Of a stretch of 5,449 nt of DNA, positions 1 through 5,449 are shown piece after piece. This stretch comes from an uncultured Pseudomonadota bacterium (lineage in GTDB: Bacteria; Pseudomonadota; Gammaproteobacteria; Burkholderiales; Eutrophovitaceae), in the NCBI GenBank assembly GCA_937983055.1, contig CALJLA010000137.1, forward strand, positions 1 through 5,449, written 5' to 3'. Within the stretch, counting starts at the first letter, position 1. Each line of letters opens with the position of its first letter. The notes below the pieces were generated by a model. It was given only the letters and a program-made list of their open reading frames with translations, was not told the DNA's origin and made no database searches. Position numbers and translations under genes: made by a program.

Positions 1-683
1 GCGCGAGGCTCGGCGATCACCACCTCGCCGTTCATGGCGAAGCTCGCAGACACGCCGCCCATCGTGGGATCGGTCAGCACCGATACGAATGGCAGGCGGG
101 CGCGCGCCAGCTGCGTCAGCGCGGCGGTTGTCTTCGCCATCTGCATGAGCGACATCAGGCCTTCCTGCATGCGCGCGCCGCCACTGGCCGAGAAGCAGAC
201 GAAAGGCAGATTCTGCTCGCAACAGATCTGCACCCCGCGCACAAAACGCTCGCCGACAACCGAGCCCATCGATCCGCCGAGAAAGCGGAACTCGAATGCC
301 GCGCAGACCAGCGGCACCGACTTGATCGCTCCCTGCATTACCACCAGCGCGTCCTCCTCGTCGGTTTCGGCGCGCGCCTGTTCCAGGCGCTCGGTGTAGC
401 GTTTGCTGTCGACGAACTTGAGGAAATCGACCGGCTCGACCTCGGCGCCGATCTCGTAGCGGCCTTCCGGGTCCAGGGTCAGATCCAGCCGCTCGCGCGC
501 CGAGACCCGGTTGTGGTGGTTGCACTTGGGGCAGACGTTGAGATTCTTCTCGAGGTCGGCGCGGTAGAGCACGGTCTCGCAGACCTCGCACTTGCTCCAC
601 AGGCCCTCCGGCACCGCCTTCTTGGCCGCCCCGCCGGCCGAGCGCTTGATCTTCGGAGGCAACAGTTTCTGAAGCCAGCTCAT
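1..683 (-). CDS. accD: Acetyl-CoA carboxylase carboxyltransferase subunit beta, 3' end outside window
   Basis: Beta subunit of the acetyl-CoA carboxylase carboxyltransferase. With AccA (not in the window) it transfers the carboxyl group from carboxybiotin on AccB to acetyl-CoA, giving malonyl-CoA, the first committed step of fatty acid synthesis in the cytoplasm. I translated it by hand from an ATG at 683-681; the frame is open to the window edge, giving 227 codons of a protein usually about 290-305 residues long. It begins MSWLQKLLPPKIK. A four-cysteine zinc ribbon follows (CEVC at residues 32-35, CPKC at 51-54). The crotonase-like core then shows FLGGSMGSVVGERF (134-147), SASGGARMQEG (165-175) and LTDPTMGGVSASFA (203-216), the usual conserved AccD blocks. 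A strong ribosome binding site precedes the ATG, and the gene starts 17 bases after trpA ends. Only the 3' truncation by the window is notable; identification is secure. Confidence 0.97.
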   Translation of the reverse strand, partial: MSWLQKLLPPKIKRSAGGAAKKAVPEGLWSKCEVCETVLYRADLEKNLNVCPKCNHHNRVSARERLDLTLDPEGRYEIGAEVEPVDFLKFVDSKRYTERLEQARAETDEEDALVVMQGAIKSVPLVCAAFEFRFLGGSMGSVVGERFVRGVQICCEQNLPFVCFSASGGARMQEGLMSLMQMAKTTAALTQLARARLPFVSVLTDPTMGGVSASFAMNGEVVIAEPR

Positions 684-700
684 GCGTGCCTCCCCCTCCT
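684..700 (-). promoter_or_regulatory. Ribosome binding region of accD with two Shine-Dalgarno-like motifs
   Basis: The whole trpA-accD spacer reads AGGAGGGGGAGGCACGC on the coding strand. GGAGG (693-689) sits 5 bases before the accD ATG, and a second motif, AGGAGG (700-695), sits 11 bases before it, directly after the trpA stop. The first is at near-ideal spacing. The arrangement suggests efficient or re-initiating translation of accD by ribosomes finishing trpA; that coupling is inferred, not shown. Confidence 0.8.
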
Positions 701-1501
701 TCAGGCGCCGTCCATCGCGCGGCGGATGCCGCCGAGGAACGCTGCGACGCGGCGTTCCACTTCCGCCGGATCGGACTGCTCGATTTCCTGCACCAGCCGG
801 CTGCCGATAACCACGGCATCCGAAACCGAGGCGATGGCACGGGCGGTTTCGCCATCGCGGATGCCGAAGCCCACGCCGATCGGCAGCTTCACATGGGCTC
901 GTATCTGCGGGATGCGCTTGGAAACTTCTTCAAAGTCGAGGGTGGACGCGCCGGTCACACCCTTGAGCGAGACGTAATAAACGTATCCGCTGGCAACGCG
1001 GGCAACTTCGTCCATGCGTGCCTCGACCGAGGTGGGCGCCAGCAGAAAGATAGAGTCGATGTCCTGTTTGCGCAGCTCGGCACTCAGTGTCGCGCTTTCC
1101 TCGGGCGGATAATCGACCACGAGCACGCCGTCCACGCCGGCCGCCTTCGCCCTCCGAGCGAAGTTTTGATTGGCCACTACCTCGATGGGCTTGGCGTAGG
1201 CTATCAGTAACACCGGCGTGTCGCTGTCGGCGTTGCGGAACTCCGAGACAAACCCGAGCACGTCCGTCAGCCCGACGCCGTGCCGGAGCGCCCTTTCGCT
1301 CGATCGCTGGATGGTCGGGCCGTCCGCCATCGGGTCGGAGAACGGCACGCCAAGCTCGATGATATCGGCGCCGGCACTCACCAGCGCGCGCATGATCGGC
1401 ACCGTCTGCTTCGGCGACGGATCGCCCGCCGTGACAAACGGAATGAGCGCCTTGCGCCCCTGCTTCTTGAGCTGCTCGAACCGGGCGGCGATGCGCGACA
1501 C
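701..1501 (-). CDS. trpA: Tryptophan synthase alpha subunit
   Basis: Alpha subunit of tryptophan synthase. It cleaves indole-3-glycerol phosphate to indole and glyceraldehyde 3-phosphate, and indole is channelled to TrpB within the cytoplasmic alpha2-beta2 complex. The protein is a TIM barrel of 266 residues, a normal family length. I chose the GTG at 1501-1499 because GGGAGG lies 8 bases upstream and the protein then begins MSRIAARFEQLKKQGRKALI, as in close homologues. With this start the catalytic residues fall at Glu49 (in IIELGVPFSDP) and Asp60 (in PMADGP), the numbers known for the Salmonella enzyme. A TTG eight codons upstream (1525) would add eight residues but overrides that Shine-Dalgarno, so I reject it. 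The phosphate-binding region GVGFGIRDGE is present near the C-terminus. The gene is separated from trpB by 81 bases and followed closely by accD. Confidence 0.96.
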   Translation of the reverse strand: MSRIAARFEQLKKQGRKALIPFVTAGDPSPKQTVPIMRALVSAGADIIELGVPFSDPMADGPTIQRSSERALRHGVGLTDVLGFVSEFRNADSDTPVLLIAYAKPIEVVANQNFARRAKAAGVDGVLVVDYPPEESATLSAELRKQDIDSIFLLAPTSVEARMDEVARVASGYVYYVSLKGVTGASTLDFEEVSKRIPQIRAHVKLPIGVGFGIRDGETARAIASVSDAVVIGSRLVQEIEQSDPAEVERRVAAFLGGIRRAMDGA

Positions 1502-1509
1502 CTCAGCAA

Positions 1510-1515
1510 CCTCCC
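1510..1515 (-). promoter_or_regulatory. Ribosome binding site that sets the trpA start
   Basis: The coding strand reads GGGAGG followed by 8 bases (GTTGCTGA) and then the GTG start of trpA at 1501. This decides in favour of GTG over the upstream in-frame TTG at 1525. The first two G residues of the motif also belong to the 3' arm of a predicted hairpin (see 1514-1549). Confidence 0.75.
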
Positions 1516-1549
1516 GCGCGGGCAATGCGCGGCGCGCCGGAGCATCCGG
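1514..1549 (-). other. Two adjacent potential RNA hairpins in the trpB-trpA gap
   Basis: The 81-base gap between trpB and trpA (1502-1582) holds two short perfect inverted repeats, listed in transcript order. The first is CCGGA-TGC-TCCGG (1549-1537), a 5-bp stem with a 3-base loop. The second is CCGCGC-ATTGCCC-GCGCGG (1532-1514), a 6-bp stem with a 7-base loop. The 3' arm of the second overlaps the first two bases of the trpA Shine-Dalgarno. No U-run follows either stem, so they do not look like an intrinsic terminator. A role in controlling trpA translation is possible but unproven. Short GC-rich inverted repeats are common by chance at this base composition. Confidence 0.4.
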
Positions 1550-1582
1550 AAAAGTCGCGCCCTGCTGAACCCCGGTGACCGC

Positions 1583-2800
1583 TCACAGCGTTATCCCGGA
1601 TGCCGTGGCGACGGTGTGCATATCTTTGTCGCCGCGCCCGGAAAGATTGACCAGAAGCACCTCCTCGGTCGACATGCCGCGCGCAAGCTTCATCGCGTAT
1701 GCAACCGCGTGCGCAGACTCGAGCGCCGGCATGATGCCTTCGGTGCGGGTCAGCGTGTGAAACGCCTCGAGCGCTTCGTCGTCGGTCACGTTGACATATT
1801 CGGCGCGGCCGCTGTCCTTCAGCCAGGCGTGCTCCGGACCCACACCCGGATAATCCAGACCGGCCGAGATGGAATGCGTCTCCATGATCTGGCCATTGGC
1901 GTCCTGGATCAGGTAGGTGCGGTTTCCGTGCAGGACGCCGGGCCGCCCGGCGCAAAGGGTGGCCGCGTGCTTGCCGCTGTCCACGCCCGATCCGCCCGCC
2001 TCCACCCCGATCAGGCGCACGTTCTTCTGACCAACGTAAGGATAGAACGCCCCCATCGCGTTGGAGCCACCGCCGACGCAGGCGATGATGGCATCGGGCT
2101 GGCGACCGATCTCCTGCGGCATCTGCTCGAGCAGTTCGCGCCCGACGACCGAGTTGAAATCGCGCACCATCATCGGGTAGGGGTGCGGTCCAGCAACCGT
2201 GCCGATGATGTAGAAGGTGTTTTCGACGTTGGTAACCCAGTCGCGCATCGCCTCATTGAGCGCGTCTTTGAGGGTCTTCGATCCGCTTTCGACCGGCACT
2301 ACCGAGGCGCCGAGCAGCTTCATCCGGTAGACGTTCATCGCCTGCCGCTTCACGTCCTCCGAGCCCATGTAGACCACGCACTCCATGCCGTAGCGGGCGG
2401 CGACGGTCGCCGAGGCGACACCATGCTGTCCGGCGCCCGTTTCGGCGATGACGCGGCGTTTGCCCATGTGGCGTGCCAGCAGCGCCTGCCCCACCGTGTT
2501 GTTGATCTTGTGGGCCCCGGTGTGGTTCAGGTCCTCACGCTTGAGCCAGATCTGCGCGCCGCCGACCTTGGCCGACAGACGCCTTGCGTGATACACGGGA
2601 CTCGGCCGGCCGACATAGTGCTTGAGCTCGTACTCGAACTCGCGCAGGAAATCCGCGTCGTTACGCAGCCGCGCATACTGTTCGCGCAACTCGTCCGCCG
2701 CATGGGCGAGGGTTTCCGCAACCGATATCCCGCCGGAGGGGCCAAACGGCCCGTGCTCGTCGGGGAGGTTGTAGCCCTTGAGGGCCTCATACATCTGCAT
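1583..2800 (-). CDS. trpB: Tryptophan synthase beta subunit
   Basis: PLP-dependent beta subunit of tryptophan synthase, which condenses indole from TrpA with L-serine to make L-tryptophan. At 405 residues it has the usual length of a TrpB1-type protein. The Schiff-base lysine is Lys98 in HTGAHKINN, the catalytic glutamate is Glu120 in AETGAGQHG, and the PLP phosphate loop is GGGSN at 243-247. Asp316 in ISAGLDYPGVGP matches the Salmonella COMM-domain Asp305 and Glu361 matches Glu350, a constant offset of 11 residues. The ring-nitrogen serine is Ser387 in NLSGRGDKD. All key residues are present, so the enzyme should be active. The ATG at 2800 is preferred over the in-frame ATG at 2794 because GAGGAG lies 6 bases before the first and 12 before the second. 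The start overlaps the end of trpF by 14 bases, suggesting translational coupling. Confidence 0.98.
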   Translation of the reverse strand: MQMYEALKGYNLPDEHGPFGPSGGISVAETLAHAADELREQYARLRNDADFLREFEYELKHYVGRPSPVYHARRLSAKVGGAQIWLKREDLNHTGAHKINNTVGQALLARHMGKRRVIAETGAGQHGVASATVAARYGMECVVYMGSEDVKRQAMNVYRMKLLGASVVPVESGSKTLKDALNEAMRDWVTNVENTFYIIGTVAGPHPYPMMVRDFNSVVGRELLEQMPQEIGRQPDAIIACVGGGSNAMGAFYPYVGQKNVRLIGVEAGGSGVDSGKHAATLCAGRPGVLHGNRTYLIQDANGQIMETHSISAGLDYPGVGPEHAWLKDSGRAEYVNVTDDEALEAFHTLTRTEGIMPALESAHAVAYAMKLARGMSTEEVLLVNLSGRGDKDMHTVATASGITL

Positions 2801-3410
2801 CTCTGACTCCTCGGATGAAGGCGGCGATCTTGTCCGCGTCTTTTATTCCCCGGGCGGACTCCACGCCGCTGCTTACGTCCACCGCCCACGGGCGCACGCG
2901 CCGGATTGCGTCCGCCACGTTGTGCGGATTCAACCCCCCGGCAAGAACCAGCGGCAGCGACACTCCGGAAGGAATCAGCGCCCAATCGAAGGACTGGCCG
3001 GTACCGCCGCGATCGCCTTCGACATACGCATCGAGCAGCAGGCCTTTTGCGCCTGCGTGAAGCCGGGCAAATTGTAGCAAATCCACCCCGGGGCGAACGC
3101 GGACCGCCTTCAGGTAAGGCAGGCCGAAGCTCGCGCAGAACTCGGGCGCTTCGTCGCCGTGGAACTGCAGTAACTGGGGGCGCACCTGGTCGATCACCGC
3201 GGTCACTTCATCGCGGGTGGGATCGACCATCAGTGCAACGCTGGTGATGAACGGCGGCAGGCTGGAAACAATGTCGCGCGCGGCGCGCCGCCCGATCGCG
3301 CGCGGGCTTTGCGCATAGAACACCATGCCAATCGCATGGGCGCCGGCTTCCGCCGCCGCCTGCGCATCCTGCACGCGCGTAATCCCGCAGATCTTGACCG
3401 CTGTGGACAA
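2787..3410 (-). CDS. trpF: N-(5'-phosphoribosyl)anthranilate isomerase
   Basis: TrpF catalyses the Amadori rearrangement of phosphoribosylanthranilate to 1-(2-carboxyphenylamino)-1-deoxyribulose 5-phosphate, two steps before tryptophan synthase in the same pathway. It is a monofunctional TIM barrel of 207 residues, a normal length for TrpF that is not fused to TrpC. The general base is Cys8 in VKICGITR and the general acid is Asp127 in GLLLDAYVEG. LLQFHGDE (80-87), the GGTGQSFDW loop (135-143) and LAGGLNPHNV, part of the phosphate site, are also present. The start is TTG at 3410-3408: it is the only ATG, GTG or TTG codon in frame between the preceding stop (3422-3420) and the conserved VKICGIT. 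A weak GAGGG partly made of the truA stop codon lies 6 bases upstream. The gene follows truA by 9 bases in the same frame and overlaps trpB by 14 bases. Confidence 0.96.
   Translation of the reverse strand: MSTAVKICGITRVQDAQAAAEAGAHAIGMVFYAQSPRAIGRRAARDIVSSLPPFITSVALMVDPTRDEVTAVIDQVRPQLLQFHGDEAPEFCASFGLPYLKAVRVRPGVDLLQFARLHAGAKGLLLDAYVEGDRGGTGQSFDWALIPSGVSLPLVLAGGLNPHNVADAIRRVRPWAVDVSSGVESARGIKDADKIAAFIRGVRDADV
2807..2812 (-). promoter_or_regulatory. Ribosome binding site of trpB inside the trpF 3' end
   Basis: GAGGAG on the coding strand lies within the last codons of trpF and ends 6 bases before the ATG at 2800. It favours that ATG over the in-frame ATG two codons later, which would be 12 bases away. 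Confidence 0.75.
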
Positions 3411-3419
3411 CTCCGGCCC

Positions 3420-4220
3420 TCAATCAGCGCCCGCCAGGACCTTCTGCAGCGGCTGCGCATCGGGTGGTTCGGGCAGTTGCCAGACAGGATCGTATTCTAC
3501 TGCCGCCAGGTACAGCCCCGCGGCGGAGAAAGTGGGCGCGGCGAGGCGGCGGTCCCCGGTCCGGAGCAATTGGTCGATCCATTCGGGCTCATGACGGCCG
3601 CTGCCGACATAGGCCAGGGCGCCGACCAGATTGCGCACCATGTGATGAAGAAAGGCGTTCGCGGCGAACTCGAAGCGCACGAGCTGGCCGACACGCCCGA
3701 TCGTCACCATTTGCAACGTGCGCACCGGCGATTTGGCCTGGCATTCGGAAGAGCGGAACGCGCTGAAATCATGGGTGCCCACGATGTATCGCGCCGCCGC
3801 CTGCATGCTCGCCACGGACAGCCGGCCGTGGTGCCAGCCCACCCGGCCGGCCATCAGCGCCGGGCGCTGCGGACGATCGAGCAGGTAGTAGAGGTAGCGG
3901 CGCAGACGCGCGGAAAAGCGGGCATTGAAAGCCTCGTCGACCGGCTGCGCCCACAGCACGCTGATACCCGCGGGCAGCAACGCATTGACGCCGCGCACCC
4001 ATGCAGTCGTCGGCCGTGAGGCAACGGTATCGAAGTGGATGACCTGGGCAAGCGCGTGCACCCCGGCATCGGTGCGGCCGGCGCAGACAGTTGGCACCGG
4101 GTGGCCCGCGATGCCGGCCAGCGCGGCCTCGAGCGCGTCCTGGATGCCGCAGCCCGAAGGCTGCGTCTGCCAGCCACAGAAGGCCTCGCCGTTGTATTCC
4201 AGCCCGAGGGCGATTCTCAT
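3420..4220 (-). CDS. truA: tRNA pseudouridine(38-40) synthase
   Basis: TruA converts uridines 38, 39 and 40 in the anticodon arm of many tRNAs to pseudouridine, which supports accurate decoding; it acts as a cytoplasmic homodimer. The protein has 266 residues, close to the roughly 270 of the E. coli enzyme. The N-terminus (MRIALGLEYNGEAFCGWQTQ) carries the usual YxGxxFxGWQ pattern. The catalytic aspartate is Asp51 in the signature AGRTDAGVHA (47-56). The ARFSARLRRYLYYLL segment (about 100-114) and the C-terminal FEFAANAFLHHMVRNLVGAL block are also typical. The ATG at 4220 is the natural start for this N-terminus, and no ATG, GTG or TTG lies in frame in the 52-base gap upstream. No clear Shine-Dalgarno is visible there, so initiation may be weak or depend on upstream translation. 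I saw no terminator between fimV and truA. trpF follows 9 bases after the stop. Loss of this gene (hisT in enterics) can disturb amino-acid operon attenuation, but nothing here shows that link. Confidence 0.97.
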   Translation of the reverse strand: MRIALGLEYNGEAFCGWQTQPSGCGIQDALEAALAGIAGHPVPTVCAGRTDAGVHALAQVIHFDTVASRPTTAWVRGVNALLPAGISVLWAQPVDEAFNARFSARLRRYLYYLLDRPQRPALMAGRVGWHHGRLSVASMQAAARYIVGTHDFSAFRSSECQAKSPVRTLQMVTIGRVGQLVRFEFAANAFLHHMVRNLVGALAYVGSGRHEPEWIDQLLRTGDRRLAAPTFSAAGLYLAAVEYDPVWQLPEPPDAQPLQKVLAGAD

Positions 4221-4272
4221 CAGATGGCAGTGCGCACGCGCAGGCGCGCGAGCGGGTGGGGCGCCAGGGGGA

Positions 4273-5449
4273 TTACTCGAGAGAGGTCAGCACGGCCTGC
4301 GCCGCACTGCGCTGCTCCGCATCCCCTTCGGCAATCACTTCCCTGAGAATCTCGCGCGCGCCGTCCTTGTCGCCCATTTCCTGGTAGGCCTTGGCAAGGT
4401 CGAACTTGGTTTGCACTTCGTACCACTTCTCATCCTTGCCGGCCGGGCTCGACGGCACCGTGCCGTCCAGATCGAGGCTGATGCCCGACAGGTCGAGCGC
4501 CGGCACCGAGGCCGACTCGGCCTGCGGCTCGCGCGGCTCGGTCGACAGCGAACCGATATCGAAATCCATACCGCCCGACGGTCCGGGCTCGCGCGGCGCC
4601 TCCGGCTGCGGCTGTTCGCCGCCAAGCTTGCTGACGTCGAAGTCGAAGTCGATGGCATTGCTTTCGGGTGCGCGCTGGGTAACAGACTCCTCTGCTGTGC
4701 CGGCGTCCGGCAGGTCGACGTTGAAGTCCATCGCCGGCGCCGAAGGTTCCTCGCCGCCCGGCGCGTCCATCGGATTGATGACCTGGGTCTGCTCGAACTG
4801 CCGCGGCTCTCCCAGATCGATGTCGGTTGCGGTGGTGGAGTCGGTGTCGTCGCCAATGCCGATGTCCAGGTCGAGCCGGCTGGCGCGCAATTCCTCTTCT
4901 GCGCCGGAAGCTCCGCTGTCCTCCCCGCTGGGCTTGCCCGCCGCGTAGCGCGCGTTGGAGGGATCGAACTGATAGCCGAGGCGCACCGCGCGCTCCCAGT
5001 ACTCGCCGCTGCCTCCGGTCGCCTGCTGCAGATCCCTCGCGAGACCCTCGAATGCCGCGGTGTCGCGCCGCTTGGCATAGATCTCGAGCAGCTTCACATG
5101 GATCTCGAAGCGCCGCGGCTGGGACGCGAGCGCATCCTTGAGCAGTTCCTCCGCCTGGGCATCGCGCCCATAGGCAAGGAAGATTTCGGCTTCTTCGAGC
5201 GGGTCGACCTCTTCAGTGGCGTCGCGAGCGCGGGTGGCGCTCAGGTCCGAGTCGCCGGGCGCAAACGCCGGTGCTGCAAAGGCGGATGCTGCAGCGCCGG
5301 CGCGGGCAGGCGCACTGTCTTCGGACTTGGCCTTGGTCTCGCGCCGGCGGCGCAGCGCGCGGGCGGTACCCAGGCCGACGACCAGGATCAGCAGCGCACC
5401 GGCTGCCAAGTAGTACGGCTGCGCCAGAATCTGGTCGACCAGGCTCGGC
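4273..5449 (-). CDS. fimV: FimV/HubP-type polar landmark protein, C-terminal part, 5' end outside window
   Basis: FimV proteins are inner-membrane pole organisers needed for type IV pilus function and, as HubP in Vibrio, for polar recruitment of ParA-like partners. About 391 codons are visible; the frame is open to the window edge. An apparent TTG start at 5409 falls inside the membrane segment and is not the real start. In order: SLVDQILAQPYY, then one hydrophobic helix (YYLAAGALLILVVGLG, about 5415-5368) followed by a RALRRRR positive stop. Next is an Ala/Pro-rich spacer, then a TPR-like region (about 5202-5020) with EEAEIFLAYGRDAQAEELLK and KLLEIYAKRRDTAAFE, characteristic of FimV. A long acidic linker with repeated DFD/DLD motifs follows. 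The protein ends with the conserved C-terminal motif (KFDLAKAYQEMGDKDGAREI, then EVIAEGDAEQ) and TAA at 4275-4273. The N-terminal periplasmic LysM region expected of the family would lie upstream. Family assignment is firm; the exact partners are unknown. Confidence 0.93.
   Translation of the reverse strand, partial: PSLVDQILAQPYYLAAGALLILVVGLGTARALRRRRETKAKSEDSAPARAGAAASAFAAPAFAPGDSDLSATRARDATEEVDPLEEAEIFLAYGRDAQAEELLKDALASQPRRFEIHVKLLEIYAKRRDTAAFEGLARDLQQATGGSGEYWERAVRLGYQFDPSNARYAAGKPSGEDSGASGAEEELRASRLDLDIGIGDDTDSTTATDIDLGEPRQFEQTQVINPMDAPGGEEPSAPAMDFNVDLPDAGTAEESVTQRAPESNAIDFDFDVSKLGGEQPQPEAPREPGPSGGMDFDIGSLSTEPREPQAESASVPALDLSGISLDLDGTVPSSPAGKDEKWYEVQTKFDLAKAYQEMGDKDGAREILREVIAEGDAEQRSAAQAVLTSLE
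4465..4878 (-). repeat. fimV: Degenerate acidic-hydrophobic protein repeats in the FimV linker
   Basis: The linker between the TPR region and the C-terminal motif holds six related short motifs: RLDLDIGIGDD, TDIDLGE, AMDFNVDL, AIDFDFDVSKL, GMDFDIGSL and ALDLSGISLDLDG. They recur roughly every 18 to 31 residues and are separated by Pro/Gly/Glu/Ser-rich stretches. The pattern is a hydrophobic residue followed by Asp-(Phe/Leu/Ile)-(Asp/Asn). It is a protein-level repeat rather than a DNA tandem repeat. Such motifs would suit multivalent binding by a disordered segment; that function is inferred. Confidence 0.65.
5353..5415 (-). other. Transmembrane segment of FimV
   Basis: About 20 residues rich in Ala, Leu, Val and Gly, without charges, run from YYLAAGALL to GLGTARAL and are followed at once by four arginines. 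This is the expected single membrane span dividing the periplasmic half, outside the window, from the cytoplasmic half seen here. The arginine cluster fits a cytoplasmic C-terminus by the positive-inside rule. Confidence 0.85.

Noticed and set aside
1499..1525. TTG at 1525 as the trpA start, giving 274 residues
   Set aside because: The GTG at 1501 has GGGAGG 8 bases upstream, gives the family-typical MSRIAARFEQ start, and places the catalytic residues at 49 and 60. The extra eight residues would translate through the ribosome binding site.
1537..1549. Possible rho-independent terminator between trpB and trpA
   Set aside because: The stem is only 5 bp and no T-run follows it on the coding strand; the four T bases lie before the stem.
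1280..2806. 508-codon plus-strand open frame antisense to trpB and the start of trpA
   Set aside because: It is fully antisense to two genes with all catalytic residues intact. In high-GC coding DNA the opposite strand often stays open by codon bias. Its translation is Arg/His/Ala-rich with no recognisable domain.
3309..4019. 236-codon plus-strand open frame antisense to truA and the trpF start
   Set aside because: Same antisense effect; the composition is low-complexity Arg/Ala/His and no family is recognisable.
4221..4272. Possible promoter or terminator in the fimV-truA gap
   Set aside because: The 52 bases are GC-rich with short overlapping GCGC inverted repeats but no T-run and no recognisable -35/-10 pair; nothing firm can be called.
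4391..4948. 185-codon plus-strand open frame antisense to the fimV linker
   Set aside because: The Ser/Pro/Gly-rich translation is what the reverse complement of Asp/Glu/Gly-rich codons produces; no start signal or family resemblance was seen.
5353..5409. TTG at 5409 as the start of a 378-residue protein
   Set aside because: The frame continues upstream to the window edge with FimV-like SLVDQILAQPYY, and the TTG codes for a leucine in the membrane segment.

Overview
The window is an ordinary, densely packed piece of a high-GC (by eye about two thirds G+C) Gram-negative chromosome. All six genes lie on the minus strand, so transcription runs from high to low coordinates: fimV (3' part) -> truA -> trpF -> trpB -> trpA -> accD (5' part). 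The order fimV-truA-trpF-trpB-trpA-accD, with trpBA inserted between trpF and accD, is the arrangement I associate with Betaproteobacteria. In Pseudomonas, by contrast, trpBA is elsewhere. Together with the GC content and the protein sequences this suggests a betaproteobacterium; I cannot name a genus from this sequence alone.

Layout: 5449-4273 is the C-terminal part of a FimV/HubP-type polar protein, running from its transmembrane segment through a cytoplasmic TPR region and an acidic repeat-rich linker to the conserved C-terminal motif. A 52-base gap leads to truA (tRNA pseudouridine 38-40 synthase, 4220-3420). Nine bases later trpF (phosphoribosylanthranilate isomerase, 3410-2787) starts at a TTG codon in the same frame as truA. 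trpF overlaps trpB (tryptophan synthase beta, 2800-1583) by 14 bases. An 81-base gap containing two small hairpins separates trpB from trpA (tryptophan synthase alpha, GTG start, 1501-701). After 17 bases carrying two Shine-Dalgarno-like motifs comes accD (acetyl-CoA carboxylase carboxyltransferase beta, 683 to beyond base 1).

Functionally, TrpF, TrpB and TrpA carry out consecutive or near-consecutive late steps of tryptophan synthesis, with TrpA and TrpB forming one complex. TruA modifies tRNA anticodon arms, AccD is half of the carboxyltransferase that makes malonyl-CoA for fatty acids, and FimV organises the cell pole and type IV pili. The tight spacing suggests cotranscription of truA through accD. 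No promoter, terminator, RNA gene, mobile element, CRISPR array or prophage trace was seen. I found no previously undescribed system; the points worth a second look concern translation initiation at gene junctions and the FimV linker.
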